Part shown: positions 10,642 through 21,305 of the stretch, piece after piece
Numbering within the stretch: the first letter of the stretch is position 1
Layout of the letters: each line of letters begins with the position of its first letter
Source: Stereocaulon alpinum
Taxonomy: Eukaryota > Ascomycota > Lecanoromycetes > Lecanorales > Stereocaulaceae
Assembly (NCBI GenBank): GCA_018257865.1
Contig: JAEUBA010000001.1
Span: 434,001 to 498,000, forward strand
Reading direction: 5' to 3'
DNA: 64,000 nt
Made by a program: the position numbers and the translations under genes
Notes under the pieces: generated by a model
The model's database searches: none
Told to the model about the DNA's origin: nothing
Seen by the model: only the letters and a program-made list of their open reading frames with translations

Positions 10642-11440
10642 ATGGCACCTAAGGACAACCTTTATATGTTCAGCTATTCTAAGCTAATTCTAGATTGGCA
10701 CGGTGCTCGTACCGCCGCCAATTCCGCTGCATATCTACTCATTTTTATTCGCCCAGAGATGCACGTTGTGATCATAGGCTATGGTCCTGGGAGCATAACG
10801 GCTGACCTCGCTGTACTTGTGCCACAGGCATCGGTCACTGGGATTGATGTCGAACCAGAGGCCATTGGAGAGGCCTGTATCATGACTACGAGGCGGGGCT
10901 TGAGAAATGTTACCTTCGAACTTGGAGATGCTCATGAAAAAAATCCCCTGGAGTTCAAGTTCGACGTCGTTCGCGCTCACCAAGTCCTCCAGCACTTTAG
11001 AGATCCTCCAAATGCGCTAAACGGATGACAACAAGTTCGGAGGCCAGGTGGAATAATTGCACCGCGAGAAGCAGACTCAGGATCAGCAGCCTACTATCCT
11101 GCCAGTGAGGACCTCGCTAAGTTTCAAAACATGTATCAGTAGGCAGCCAGGTCCCGGAGTGGCGAGTCAGACGGTGGGCGCGGGCAGCGGGTATCGACCG
11201 GTCTTGCAACATTGCAGCGGCGAGTCCTGGTGTTACAGTACGCCAGAAGAACGTGTATATCAGAGTGGCATATAGATTGGCCGTCTGAAGAAGTCCTCCA
11301 TGCAGGAGAATGTCATCAATGGAGAGTACGCTAGCGAGAAGGATCTCGACCGTTACATCCAGGCATGACGACATTAGGCAGCCGATGAGCATAATTCGTG
11401 GATTCTTCTATATTGGGAGACCCTCTGCCACGTTTGAGAG
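10642..11440 (+). pseudogene. Class I SAM methyltransferase, decayed
   Basis: The open part (10642-11028) reads like an intact fungal UbiE-type methyltransferase: GYGPGSITADLA is a damaged motif I (the usual DIGCG is altered), followed by ASVTGIDVEPEAI and FDVVRAHQVLQHF. Homology continues past the stop in broken pieces: YYPASEDLAKFQNMY, then CYSTPEERVYQSG, then NGEYASEKDLDRYIQA and an end resembling the family C-terminus near 11400. Several stops sit where the family has Trp, meaning TGG became TGA or TAG (for example near 11367). Such G-to-A changes fit repeat-induced point mutation but also plain decay. It is unlikely to make a working enzyme. Confidence 0.75.
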
Positions 11441-12093
11441 TACCTAGATCTCCAATCCCAGCTCGAATAGCTCACGGCTCTCAACATTGTCATACGTCTC
11501 CCCTTCTCAGAGTCTAGAAGACATCGCAAGAAGTACTGGATGGCTGGATTCCCGAGGTAGATTCCTACGAGTCCATCTAATCGAGACCCCGCTGACAATC
11601 GTTCACACAATTCTGGATCTTACTGAGCGCTAACAGTTGAGTTCTGTAGGACACTCGTCTGGACTATTTTCTAGCTAAGAGAGTAGTAGCAAGCATTCCG
11701 TGCCGCCAAGACCGATCCCCTTCGTCTCAAACATAGTTCCAACTTTCCCTGACTCTCTTTGTGTATAATGTTGTTTCATCAGCGGGAAAAAGTAAGCCTT
11801 GCGGTGGCTGTGCAGAATCCACGACTACCCCTTGAAACGAATTAATATAGATGCTACTGTGAAAATATACCGCGTCCACATAGGGGCCACGATAATCAGT
11901 ATCATGCGCGTGTTCCGCATGTTGTTGTCTTACCAAGAACGGGAAGAATGCGCATGTCGCCAATTGCTGTCTAAAAGACGCGACGGACATCAGGTATTAG
12001 ACAAGACGTTCCACCCCACGTCCGCCACGGCCTTCAGTCTACCTATTAGCAAACCTGGCCATCCCATGAAGTCGACCAAGGGGTGCTCTTATC
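11441..12093. other. Gene-free stretch
   Basis: No motif or convincing exon on either strand. It may include the promoter of the secreted-protein gene that begins at 12094. Confidence 0.45.
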
Positions 12094-12660
12094 ATGCAAT
12101 TTCACTTTGCCTCCGCAGTCCTGGTCGTGCTCCTCTCAACCGCCAAAGTCGCCCAAGCGGCACTGAACGCTCCTCGTCCGCATCATCTAAGTATATCTAC
12201 CCAATCTCAACAACTCCCCAAGAACACCACCATAACTACCATACCCACGCCTTCGAACCCTGAGTACGAAGAATACCCCATTCCCAACAGCTCGCTAACC
12301 CTGCACCTAACGCTCCACCTTTCCCTCAACCGCGTCGCAATGGAAGCCTGCCTTCTCTCCGCAAGCATCTGGATTCAGGCTCAGTACCCTCAAAGCGCTG
12401 GCATGCTGACACGAGATTTTGAATGGAAAGATCGCACAGGCGCGCTGTTTTATATCAACAGTCTGAGCAAAAGATTGGCGTGGGAGGATGTAGGCAATGT
12501 GCTAAGGGGCCTGAAATTAGATCTGTGGGATCAGGGGAGATATCTCAACGTTGCTTTCACTGTTGAGGAGAGGACGACAAAGACAATTATCGGTGTGGGG
12601 AGGTTGGAGGAGTATGTACCACCGAAGCCAACATCTACCGGAACGGTCCAGTCCGCATAA
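12094..12660 (+). CDS. Small secreted protein, unknown function
   Basis: Single exon, 188 residues. The N-terminus is a clear signal peptide (about 1-22: hydrophobic ASAVLVVLL, small residues before the cut at AQA). The mature part begins with a Thr/Ser/Pro-rich linker holding two N-glycosylation sequons (NTT, NSS), followed by a compact domain of about 110 residues with DFEWKDRTGALFYINS, LAWEDVGNVLRGL and GRYLNVAFTVEE. This tail pattern is common in fungal secreted hypothetical proteins of similar size. The mature form has a single Cys (ACLLS), so it is not a disulphide-rich effector. No enzyme family is recognised. The 3' end becomes G-rich like many genes here. Confidence 0.75.
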   Translation: MQFHFASAVLVVLLSTAKVAQAALNAPRPHHLSISTQSQQLPKNTTITTIPTPSNPEYEEYPIPNSSLTLHLTLHLSLNRVAMEACLLSASIWIQAQYPQSAGMLTRDFEWKDRTGALFYINSLSKRLAWEDVGNVLRGLKLDLWDQGRYLNVAFTVEERTTKTIIGVGRLEEYVPPKPTSTGTVQSA

Positions 12661-13422
12661 GGCGCTTACCTCCTAAACCACTTAGTGCGTCTTCAGTTCC
12701 CCGTTGCTGTCCTATCATTGACGTGAACTCAATTTAAAGTTCAATGCTATACCGACCCATACGGTAAGTGGTCCTATTCTGCTCTATGAGTGACTGTAAG
12801 CGCGACTCAAATATGTGTATCGTTGTTGGTGGATGAAGTTTGTTGTAGCCTACAGCGGTTTCAAATCGCTTAGCTTTTTTTTTTTGAACATGTGGTAACC
12901 CTAAATGGTTCTGTTTCGGGATTTTAGAGTAAGATGCAATGGTGTGTTTATGGACTTCTGCTTATGCAATATCGTGCAACAAAGTCATACACGCGGTGGC
13001 GAGCAGCTTCTATGGGAAGAGGACCACATTTCTTGTGCAGGAAGCTAAATGTGCACGGGCCTTGAGTGTTTCAAGCTTTTCTAATGTCCGATGGTACGGG
13101 AATCGCCACTTATGTTCTGAGATCTGAGATCTGCCATAGGTACGTAAAGACTTGCCACTCGCCTTCGCATATGTACAAGATCGTTCCGTAGGCTTCTGTT
13201 TCACACGCCACTTGTCCTACTATATTTGTATCACACCTGATCCTCGATGTTGACACAACTTTCTCTCCTCATAAAAATCACCTTCACATTGTCCGACCTT
13301 ACCAGCATTTAGATTCGTGACTTTTCGACTCTCCCCTCAAGATACGGTTTTACGGGCTTCAGGTACTGAAATCATCACACAAGGACGGAGACAGTTAACC
13401 GGCATCCTACCAAGACCGAACA
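12661..13422. other. Gene-free stretch
   Basis: No gene recognised. It contains a run of ten T near 12875 and an immediate repeat of GATCT-GA near 13120-13133, neither clearly functional. Confidence 0.45.
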
Positions 13423-14015
13423 ATGACGACAATATGGCAGCTATCCTATGAAAAGCTAAAGGAACAGAGCCGGGCTACGGTTGACTTGCTGGGAATTTGG
13501 ACCTACCTTGACCACGATGACCTTGATCATGAATTGCTGCGTGACAGCAAGATGTCTTTTGATCCACCACCACGGTTGGTTGAAATCGTGAGGATTTAGT
13601 CCAAGTTTAGAGAAATCATGGGGGATCTCGTGGGAACCTCACTCATTACCTCTTCAGGCGAAGACAAGTGGTCTATGCAATGGGATCTACACGAATGGCT
13701 CTGAAGTAGCTTGAGGACAGTAAAAGACCAAGAGTAGCCTTGAACACTCTAGGCAATATGTATCGAGACAAGTGTTCCTGGGCTGACGCGGCAAACATCT
13801 ATCGAAGTCTCATACTTATTTTGCAAGCTCTGGACAGCCCAAGGCCCATTTTTCTATGGAATGCTTGTGAGAACTACGTTGCAGTCTCAATTCCGGATCT
13901 TCTGCAAGATTCGGACCTGCAAAGTTCAGGTTTTCTTCCGCAGACACAGAGAATTGTTAGGCCTCTGCGAGATATCAAAGAAGCTGACACCGTGCTGGAC
14001 CAAGCCAGCGAGTAA
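13423..14015 (+). pseudogene. NLR-like (NB-ARC/TPR) gene relic
   Basis: Pieces of a fungal STAND/NLR protein lie in order but in interrupted frames. The first (from ATG 13423) reads TTIWQLSYEKLKEQSRAT, then LLGIWTYLDHDDL, the pattern following the NB-ARC core in fungal NLRs. After a stop comes FREIMGDLVGTSLI and KWSMQWDLHEWL, resembling the winged-helix end (the SMHPVVHDW-like element). After another stop, ALNTLGNMYRDK and ADAANIYRSL match one tetratricopeptide repeat. The nucleotide-binding core itself is absent, and most TPR units are lost. In intact form these proteins sense non-self or invaders; this copy is dead. Confidence 0.55.
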
Positions 14016-14560
14016 TCGTGTCAGAAGAAATTTGAGGAAGCTGCTGCGCTGTTTGACGCACTGCGCAAGAGGCTACCGCTGCCGCTGCCTGCAAAGAGAG
14101 CTGATGAAAGAACGATAAAAAATTGGAGAGATGCGGCTGTATGCCATGCACAGCAGAAAAATGTTGGCTTGGCTCGAGACATCTTCGAAGAAGTCTAGAG
14201 GTGATGGCCAGTTAGTGGATGAACCCTTTGGACGATCGCCGAGCTGGGTCCCGTCTATGGTTGACACATGATTATATGGAGTACTCGAGTAAACCAACCG
14301 ATATGCAAGATACAGCTGGGGATGAGTTATTCGATCAAAATGCCTGAGCTGGGTTGCTTATTTCTCGTTCAACAATACCACTCTGAGAACTGCTAAGCCT
14401 TGTGAGGAACATTGCCGTTTCTGGCTCTCATGTGGAGATACATCTTGGCTGATCGCCGCACAACTACCAATTTAACTTTTCGAGAAATAAACTGGTGTAC
14501 GTACTCACCAAACTAGTCCTACCTATCACCACACTCCTGCGTTTTCGCCTTCTCGGCGAG
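14016..14560. other. Gene-free stretch
   Basis: Follows the NLR relic. It could hold more decayed TPR sequence, but nothing can be aligned by eye with confidence. Confidence 0.4.
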
Positions 14561-15130
14561 ATGGGTACTTCTGGACTACAAACGTTGCCGAGAGAGATTT
14601 TGCTCAATATACAAAGCCATCTTCCCCCAAGCAGCAAAGTGTTGCTCAATTACGTCTCTCATCACTTCTACCGATCCATAGACTACAACATGGACGACTT
14701 TTACCGCGAACACGAATACCCAAAATACACGGAGTTTGGATGGACCCAGGAACAGGCCAGTGAAGCACGCAAAAGACAACCACAGCGACTGGAATTATTC
14801 TGCCTACTTGAGCGAGACCATCTAATCCGCCAATCACGAGCCGTCTGCAGTGTCTGTTGCGCGCTCCATGAAGTGTTGTTTTTCCCGATGACAGAGCTGC
14901 AAAAAGATTGCACTACTCGCCAATGCCTTGAAGATGAGGAGGGTCATAGACATATATCTCCAGAAAAATGTTCTGCCGAGATGGAGGAATACTGCGACCG
15001 CTTGCTGAATATAGTGACCATACGGTACCTCTTAAGGGCAACACCGAAAAACACCCTCACCCATCGAGTACTACTAACAAGTATCTCCCTAACACAAGGA
15101 TTTTTTCGGAATGCCCTCAATCAGCTCTAA
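14561..15130 (+). CDS. F-box domain protein
   Basis: Single exon, 189 residues. An F-box lies at about residues 4-45 (LQTLPREILLNIQSHL, followed by LLNYVSHHFYRSI). A Cys-containing segment follows (CSVCCALHEVLFFP, then a TRQC element), a pattern typical of a large fungal F-box family whose members carry this CxxC-type motif after the box. Such proteins usually link targets to Skp1-Cullin ubiquitin ligases; the target here is unknown. The ATG at 14561 is chosen because the box begins just after it and the upstream in-frame extension is hydrophobic and unlike the family. A shorter frame on the other strand is a shadow. Confidence 0.75.
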   Translation: MGTSGLQTLPREILLNIQSHLPPSSKVLLNYVSHHFYRSIDYNMDDFYREHEYPKYTEFGWTQEQASEARKRQPQRLELFCLLERDHLIRQSRAVCSVCCALHEVLFFPMTELQKDCTTRQCLEDEEGHRHISPEKCSAEMEEYCDRLLNIVTIRYLLRATPKNTLTHRVLLTSISLTQGFFRNALNQL

Positions 15131-15824
15131 CTTTACTCTGAGAGTCTCATCAATTCGTAACACAAATGAAAAGTTACTTTAAGTCGTTTTCAACGTTCAA
15201 AGTTCCATTGGGATTGACAACATAAGTAACCCTCCTTCCCACACCCCTCAAGCCTCCTCAGCACCCCACTCCAGTCCATGCCATGCTCCCCACTTAAACT
15301 CCCAGTTCCCAACAATTACAATCTACCAGGGAGATCACCCACGTACTCATCACCACGACCATAATTGCCATAAAGACGATGAAAAACTCCTACAATGAAT
15401 ATCGACATATTCAAAGTTACTTCCTATGCCAACGTAAGGTGCTAAACAACAGTTAAACTCACCTATCCGATCCCCCAAAACTACCTCGTGACAAATAACT
15501 TGAGAACGTTCCAAGGCTCCTTTCTGGGCTAATTACCACAATACAGCACTAGAGCAGGTGATTATCTGGATCTTAAAGGCTTTCGCCCCAGCATAAGCTA
15601 TACCTCCCTTAAACCCCTCCCTTAAACCTAGCGCTATATGTAAGCCTTCCAACGGTGACTCCAGGCAGAAATAGAGCGAAAGATCATGTACATTAGAGCG
15701 CAAATTAGGAACTACGAAAAACGGGATGCCGACAAATTCTGCAACGAGTATTCTACCCCAAGAGAGCTAGCTAAACTATGATACCGTCAATGTCAATCTT
15801 GATACAAGCCTTGTTCCCCAACCA
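15131..15824. other. Gene-free stretch
   Basis: About 0.7 kb with no gene on either strand. TA-containing strings are frequent (AGCTAGC, CTATATG), as in old decayed DNA, but no mobile-element protein or terminal repeat is visible. Confidence 0.45.
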
Positions 15825-17589
15825 CTACTTGAACTGATCTTCCGTAACACCCTTGCCCATTGCACTCGTAGAACTTACACCACCAGTGACCATCTTCAGC
15901 ATATTGTCAATGTAGTTTGCACCGCTCCATTTCTGATGCGTGACAACATCGATCTTGGCTTCAATCTCTGGCTCTTGGACAAGTTCTCCGTACGCACGCA
16001 TACCGTGCTTGGCAAAAGCCTTTGAGAATTGGTCGCTGATGAGCGCGGTAGTGTGGAGACCAGCGAGCGTGATGAATTGCCAGCAGTAACCAAGTTTGGC
16101 GAGACGCTTGATATAGGTCTCTTGTTCGTCACGGGGCATTGCTGCTTTCCAGTTGAAAGATGGAGAAAGATTGTAGGCAAGTCTGAACAATGTTAGTTGG
16201 AATCCTGTATGAATCGATTGAGGCACCTACTTCTGCTCTGGCCAAACGGCATGTACGCCATTGGCGAACTCCTCGGCCTGCTTGTAGTCTGGCTTTGCGC
16301 TCTCCATCCATATCATGTCTGCATATGGAGCGAAGGCAATAGCTCTGTTCACAGCGCATCCACAGCCGCCTTGGTAGCGGTAGTAGCCTTCTCTCGTTCG
16401 GGGAGCGTCCCAATCCCAGTGGATGTCAACACCGGTCAGTCCCTTAGCAATTGCTCTGCACTCAGAGTTGCTCTTCCCCTTAACCAATGACTTGTACTCC
16501 TTGATCAAGCCCGCCTTGTTGACGTGCACACCAGCGTTGATGGCGTCAATAACGGAATCATCGAAGAGTTTGAGGCCAGCTTGAGCCATCCATTGATCTT
16601 CAATCGCTTGCAGCTGGTCACCAACTTTCCCGGCTTGTTCTGCCGCCATCATCAGGTCGTTCAAAGGCTGGAGAGCCTGGTTAGTCATGCCAAGGATGAA
16701 TGCATGATCTCTTGGGTCGATGGTGGACATAATGAGCGTAGCAGCCTCGGAGTCTGTCCGAGCGACAGCCAGGAGATCGCTGCCCATGATATCTGCCTGT
16801 GCTCTGATGGCCACCAGTCGATTAATGTGTTCACTGATAGGCACTAGCACCTTGCCTGCCATGTGTCCGCACTTCTTCGTTCCAGGCGCTTGGTCTTCAA
16901 TGTGTATGCCCGCCGCTCCCTTCTCAATGAACATCTTGGTCAACTTCATTATTGCTGTGAGTCCTCCATGCCCAGTATCAGCATCTGCAATGATGGGTCG
17001 TAGGAAGTCTGTATTGGCAATAGCACCACGGCTCGCCTTGGGTGTTGTAATGCGTTCTTCTCGCTGCTTGCGGTCATGGAAAAGTTGGGCCATGAAGAGA
17101 TGCTCGACTTTGTTGGGCACAGTGTTCTACAGGCGGTTAGCGATATTCACGGATTTTTGAACGCGGTCTCAAACCATTGGGTAGTCTGCCAAGTCTGGAG
17201 ATGGCTCATTTGTCGATGAAGCGGTTGAAGAGCACTGCCAGCCGGAGACGTAGACAGTGTCGATGTATTTTGCCATTTGAGTCAGCATGGTTGGGTCTAA
17301 GCAACCGTATGTAGCGCTGACATCTCCATTCTATACTAGGTCGTCAGCAGAAAGCCCTGGATTGCCAGACGAAACGTGACTTTACCTTGAATCTCCCTTC
17401 GATGATATTCCATAATTTCTTGCTCATAGCATTGCTTGGGTACTCGATCTTGAGGTTCCCTCTCTTCGCAACTATCTGCTCAGCTATGAACGGTCTCTTG
17501 GTATATCTCCATCGAGAATCCTTCCACCAATTCTTCACGGTATTGACATCAGCTTGGTAGAGCTGGTCCTCTTGATCTACGGAAGACAT
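15825..17589 (-). CDS. Isocitrate lyase
   Basis: Four exons (17386-17589, 17175-17330, 16231-17126, 15825-16182), introns 48-55 nt, give 537 residues, matching fungal isocitrate lyases (about 538). It splits isocitrate into glyoxylate and succinate in the glyoxylate cycle, needed for growth on acetate and fatty acids. Catalytic KKCGH is at 204-208 (Cys206), with the metal site DADTGHGG (168-175) and YQGGCGCAVNRA further on. The following M-A-G-K and IRAQADIMG agree with isocitrate lyase rather than 2-methylisocitrate lyase, which usually has KKCGHL. The final residues lack a clear SKL-type peroxisomal signal (DQFK). The frame stays open upstream of 17589 to about 17660, so an N-terminal extension is possible. 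Confidence 0.94.
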
Positions 17590-18448
17590 CGGAACTGCAA
17601 ACACAAAGGCCTTCTGGTCTGCCAGAGTTGCTGTGGACTGATCTGCTCTGGGCTGTTGCTAAGCCGGAGTGGGGAGGAATGCGTCTTGGGACCAAGAGCG
17701 TTGTTTGGAATGGTGGAGGAAGGAGGATTGGAAGCATTTAGCTTGGTCGTAATAGAGACGGAAGGTTTCGGCCAGGCGTAGTGAACCTTACGGCCGAGGC
17801 TCCCCATCCCTGACTGAGAATCGAAAATCGCCATTATTGTTTGAGTTGAGGGCGTCCCTCCGGAGCAAAGGGAGGACGTTTGAGGTTTGGTAGGGCTACG
17901 TTATTCCCTGTCGGGATGCCAAGATACGGCTTCCTAGACGGTGCCACAAACCTTCACCAACTTACAGTACTACAAGTGCTACAAGTTTCTACGTGTGTTC
18001 AAATCGTCGTTGACAAAATGAGTACTTTTTCTACAGAACATAATGGGTCCCAAGTGTATGCCATCGGCGACTATTTCTGCTTTGTTCGCCAAAGCTCCAT
18101 GTGATGCTCTTGCCTCGGTTCGAGAAAACTCTTGGCGTTCCGCTTAGAACTTCCCTGAGCACGAAAGCCGGACTTGAGCCGCACTTTTGGCAAGTTATGC
18201 TTAGAACTACCATCAACATTGGAGTCAGCAATTTCAGCAATTTTAGGTTATGAAGATGAGCTTCTCAAGTCAGACATCTACACAAGCGCTTTTGTATGCC
18301 AAGCGACCTACAGCCATGAGATGAGCTTTTAGACAGCCAACTTCCGCATTCTTTAACAAATCTTAAGCTCTTCCCAACGAGTATAGCTCCGGCCAATGCT
18401 CTGCGTTCGCATACTAACAACACTGCAAAGACTGTAGTGGTATCCAAA
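17590..18448. promoter_or_regulatory. ICL-OTU divergent promoter region
   Basis: Isocitrate lyase reads left and the OTU protease right from this 0.86-kb stretch. Isocitrate lyase genes are usually induced by acetate and repressed by glucose, so control elements are expected here, but no specific FacB or CreA site was assigned. A possible 5' exon of isocitrate lyase (ATG at about 17833 on the minus strand) lies inside. Confidence 0.4.
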
Positions 18449-19366
18449 ATGGAGGAATTACAAAGGCAGCAACGCCAGGAGCAGAAGGATCTGCAATCTC
18501 GAATAACCCAAAAGAAGAAGTCTGCCACTAAGAAAACTCGCAAGGGTGTCAATGATGAGTGCTCAGAGCTTGAAAGACAACTCCAAGAGAGACATGAAAA
18601 GGAGCTGTCCATATTGACAAGCCAGGAAAGTACAGAATGCAATGGAGACCTCCTTTCCGAGGATACAGAAGAGTCGAATTTTCAGGCTAAATCGAAAGAT
18701 ATCAACGACTCTATAAACTCTTTGTCTGTGTCTACTCCAGCGGCGTCGGTCGGCAACATGAAAAAGACGAATCGTCAGAAAGCTAGACTGGCTCGTCGAG
18801 CTGCTGAGCAAGAAGCAGCCGCAGAGCAAGCCCAGGAAGAGGCCGCACATTTGCCAAATCTTCGTGAGCAGGAACTCAAGTCTATGCGAGAAGCTTACAC
18901 TTCGCGAGGTCTTAAAGAGCACGAAATACGCTCTGACGGACATTGTCTGTATGCAGCGGTAGCCGATCAGTTGGAAGATGCAGAGCTAGGACTAAAGCCA
19001 AAGATCGCGATCGAACACTTTCAGGACGATTCTGGTTTACTACCCAAGAGTGCTGGGTACAAGACTGCAAGGCAAGTGGCGGCAGGATATATCTCCCAGA
19101 ATCCAAATGACTTTGTCCCGTTCCTTGAAGAACCACTGGACGGCTACGTGAAGACTATTAGGGAAACCGGAGAATGGGGTGGTCACCTTGAGATCCTTGC
19201 GTTGGCCAAGGCTTATGGAGTGGACATCAATGTTCTACGAGGCGACGGTCAGGTTGACAAAATAGAATGCGGTAGTGACAAGGCACCCTCACAGCTTTGG
19301 CTTGCATACTATCGCCATAGCTTCGGTCTCGGAGAACATTACAATTCGCTGCGAGGAGCACATTGA
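18449..19366 (+). CDS. OTU-family deubiquitinase (Otu2/OTUD6-like)
   Basis: Single exon, 305 residues. The N-terminal half (1-150) is highly charged with a predicted long coiled coil (Lys/Glu/Gln-rich, RRAAEQEAAAEQ). The OTU cysteine-protease domain follows: SDGHCLY gives Asp163 and catalytic Cys166, and GEHYNSL gives catalytic His297. This architecture matches yeast Otu2 and metazoan OTUD6, which remove ubiquitin from ribosomal or other proteins. The ATG at 18449 is used because the upstream in-frame codon at 18437 is GTG. It ends less than 100 bp from the stop of the convergent methyltransferase gene. Confidence 0.9.
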   Translation: MEELQRQQRQEQKDLQSRITQKKKSATKKTRKGVNDECSELERQLQERHEKELSILTSQESTECNGDLLSEDTEESNFQAKSKDINDSINSLSVSTPAASVGNMKKTNRQKARLARRAAEQEAAAEQAQEEAAHLPNLREQELKSMREAYTSRGLKEHEIRSDGHCLYAAVADQLEDAELGLKPKIAIEHFQDDSGLLPKSAGYKTARQVAAGYISQNPNDFVPFLEEPLDGYVKTIRETGEWGGHLEILALAKAYGVDINVLRGDGQVDKIECGSDKAPSQLWLAYYRHSFGLGEHYNSLRGAH

Positions 19367-19460
19367 TTCTATGATACAGTTTTCGTGACCTAACGTCAGC
19401 ACTCAAGGTCCACATTTTCTTATGCAAAACTTCGCTGCCAGTGGCAATTTGCCGACGTCA

Positions 19461-20362
19461 CTAATGCCGCCATACGCTGACAAAGCTGGTCCCTTCGCCG
19501 ATTTTGTGTGTCCGTGCTGGCCGCCAGTGAGCAATGCGCTTCAAACCTGAAGGGCTACTGGGTTCGGAGACACCCTCCTTCACATGGCCTGTCTCTTCGT
19601 CGTACGGAAGCTCCTTACCAGGATGGGCGAAATGTTCTAGATACACTGGTGGAGGTAGTGCGTATGGCGGGCCTCCAAGCTTGGGATCCTTGGCACTGGG
19701 GAACTCCGCACAGATCAATCTGCCTTCGGAGGTCAATAGTTGGGACATGCGAAGGGCCCAATCTGGCCGGAAGCTTTGCGGAAGAGCACAGAGGAACTAC
19801 CCAAAATGTCAGCTCCAAGTGAGCGCTACGAAACACAAACAGTGTGACTAGATGCTTGACCACAAAAGGAAGGCATGCTTACAGTATAATCATAGATGAG
19901 GTCGAACTTGCCATCACCTTCAATATCCTTTGTCCAATCCGTACCGAAGAAATCGCCAACAATGAAGGTCACTTTCCCAGCCCCAGTACTTTCATCTCTT
20001 ACAGGATACTTGTCCCCATGGGCCTCTTGCTCTTCATAGCACCTCTTCACAGCTGTCTCGCTGACTTCGAGGCCAACAGCGTCATACCCGAAGCTGGAGA
20101 ATAGCAAGACGTCGTAGCCTTTCCCGCATCCAGGCACCAAGGCCCTCTTTCTCCGCTGCTTCCCTTGCGCATCTTGGGTCCAGGACGAACCCAGCAAATC
20201 GGGTCGGTCTGTGAGTGTGTCGACAAGAGCTGGGTTTGGCATGCCTTTGTCCCACGGTAGCCAGTCGCCCTTATCCCATAGTTCCGACCATCTGTTCGGG
20301 TGCTGCGATGAATCCCCAGCGAAATGGGTCTTCAGGCGTTCCCGGTCTTCTGACAATGACAT
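19461..20362 (-). CDS. TPMT-like thiol/thiopurine methyltransferase
   Basis: Two exons (19883-20362, 19461-19796) with an 86-nt intron give 271 residues. It is a class I SAM-dependent methyltransferase of the TPMT family. Seen: WSELWDKGDWLPWDKG near the N-terminus, motif I ALVPGCGKGYD, GLEVSETAV, FFGTDW, and after the splice FDLIYDYT-FLCALP, typical of plant and fungal thiol methyltransferases (HOL-type). Family members methylate thiols, bisulphide or halides. A role in detoxifying reactive sulphur compounds is likely but not shown. The start at 20362 (MSLSEDRERL) is preferred; an upstream in-frame ATG at 20479 would add a tail not seen in the family. Confidence 0.88.
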
Positions 20363-21305
20363 GATGCTCCTAGATGCCGAGCCTTGCACGGAAAAGCTAC
20401 GATCCAACTCTTTGTGAGTGTTGTGCTGGTGACTCCAAACTATCAAGATCTTCCGCCCATGTATATGACAATGCCGCAAGAAGAGGAGCGAGCCTCGATG
20501 TATATCTACAACGACGCCCTCGGGGCTCTCTGACTCACGAAGTATAATAGGGCATTCAAATATAAGGTAAAGGCCCTGTTAAAGTCGTCATCCGCTACGC
20601 AGCATCCGAAGTTGCGCCGATCTCGGGAGCCAGGGCTAAGCCAAGGCATGTGCAGTGTGATCACGATTCATGGGCATGCATTAAAAGCTTGGCTGAACCC
20701 TATTCCCTGCAATTCCGTGAAACGTGGACCGTGGGGTGTGACGGAAATGTCCCGCTCGAGCCGCTGCCCTTGTCCGTTCTCGGATCAACAGACGATGCTC
20801 AACGTTCTATTGGACGATTCGAGTAAAGGCGGCATTCCGCGGCACGGCAGGCTTCCATCAACCGCTCTTCGCACTTGGTGGAAGGTTGTGAAGGACGGCA
20901 GAGAGGCGAGTTTGAATGAGAAGGGAAGGTGTCAGAAAGTCCAAGACTCCAAGATGCAGGCCTGGTGCAGGGCTACCTACCACTCTTACTTACGCCCGAG
21001 AACTCAGACATCTATACCGCTATCGCTATATGCATGTGTCAAAATGCTCAATCTTCTGCTTACATGCCTCGATCGGCTCCAAGCTTTGCAGCATTTACTC
21101 CTCGTGTTAGAGAATGAGAAACCAAACGGCCGTCAGTGTGACTCACCATGCATCTCCTCGCATACCGCTTTAAAATCTTGGGATGCACCGTGACCGCTCC
21201 CTCTGGTGTTCCGATCTGTCATGGCACTGGCATGACGCCTGACACGACGTATAAGAAGAACTGTCCCGTAGTGTCCACCATTAACCATACAGGCATTGCG
21301 CTACA
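20363..21305. promoter_or_regulatory. Divergent promoter region, TPMT and MFS
   Basis: About 0.94 kb shared by the leftward methyltransferase and the rightward transporter. The open frames inside it carry no recognisable motifs. Both neighbours can serve detoxification, so common induction is conceivable, but nothing in the sequence proves it. Confidence 0.35.

Noticed and set aside
11799..12263. 154-residue plus-strand frame overlapping the secreted protein
   Set aside because: Overlaps the better supported frame at 12094 with a signal peptide; no motif of its own.
15825..17589. 2-methylisocitrate lyase instead of isocitrate lyase
   Set aside because: KKCGHM with following MAGKVLVPISEHINRL and the cytosolic-type N-terminus fit isocitrate lyase; methylisocitrate lyase usually has KKCGHL and a longer mitochondrial leader.
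20612..21193. 193-residue plus-strand frame
   Set aside because: No motif, sits in a divergent promoter region, composition not protein-like.
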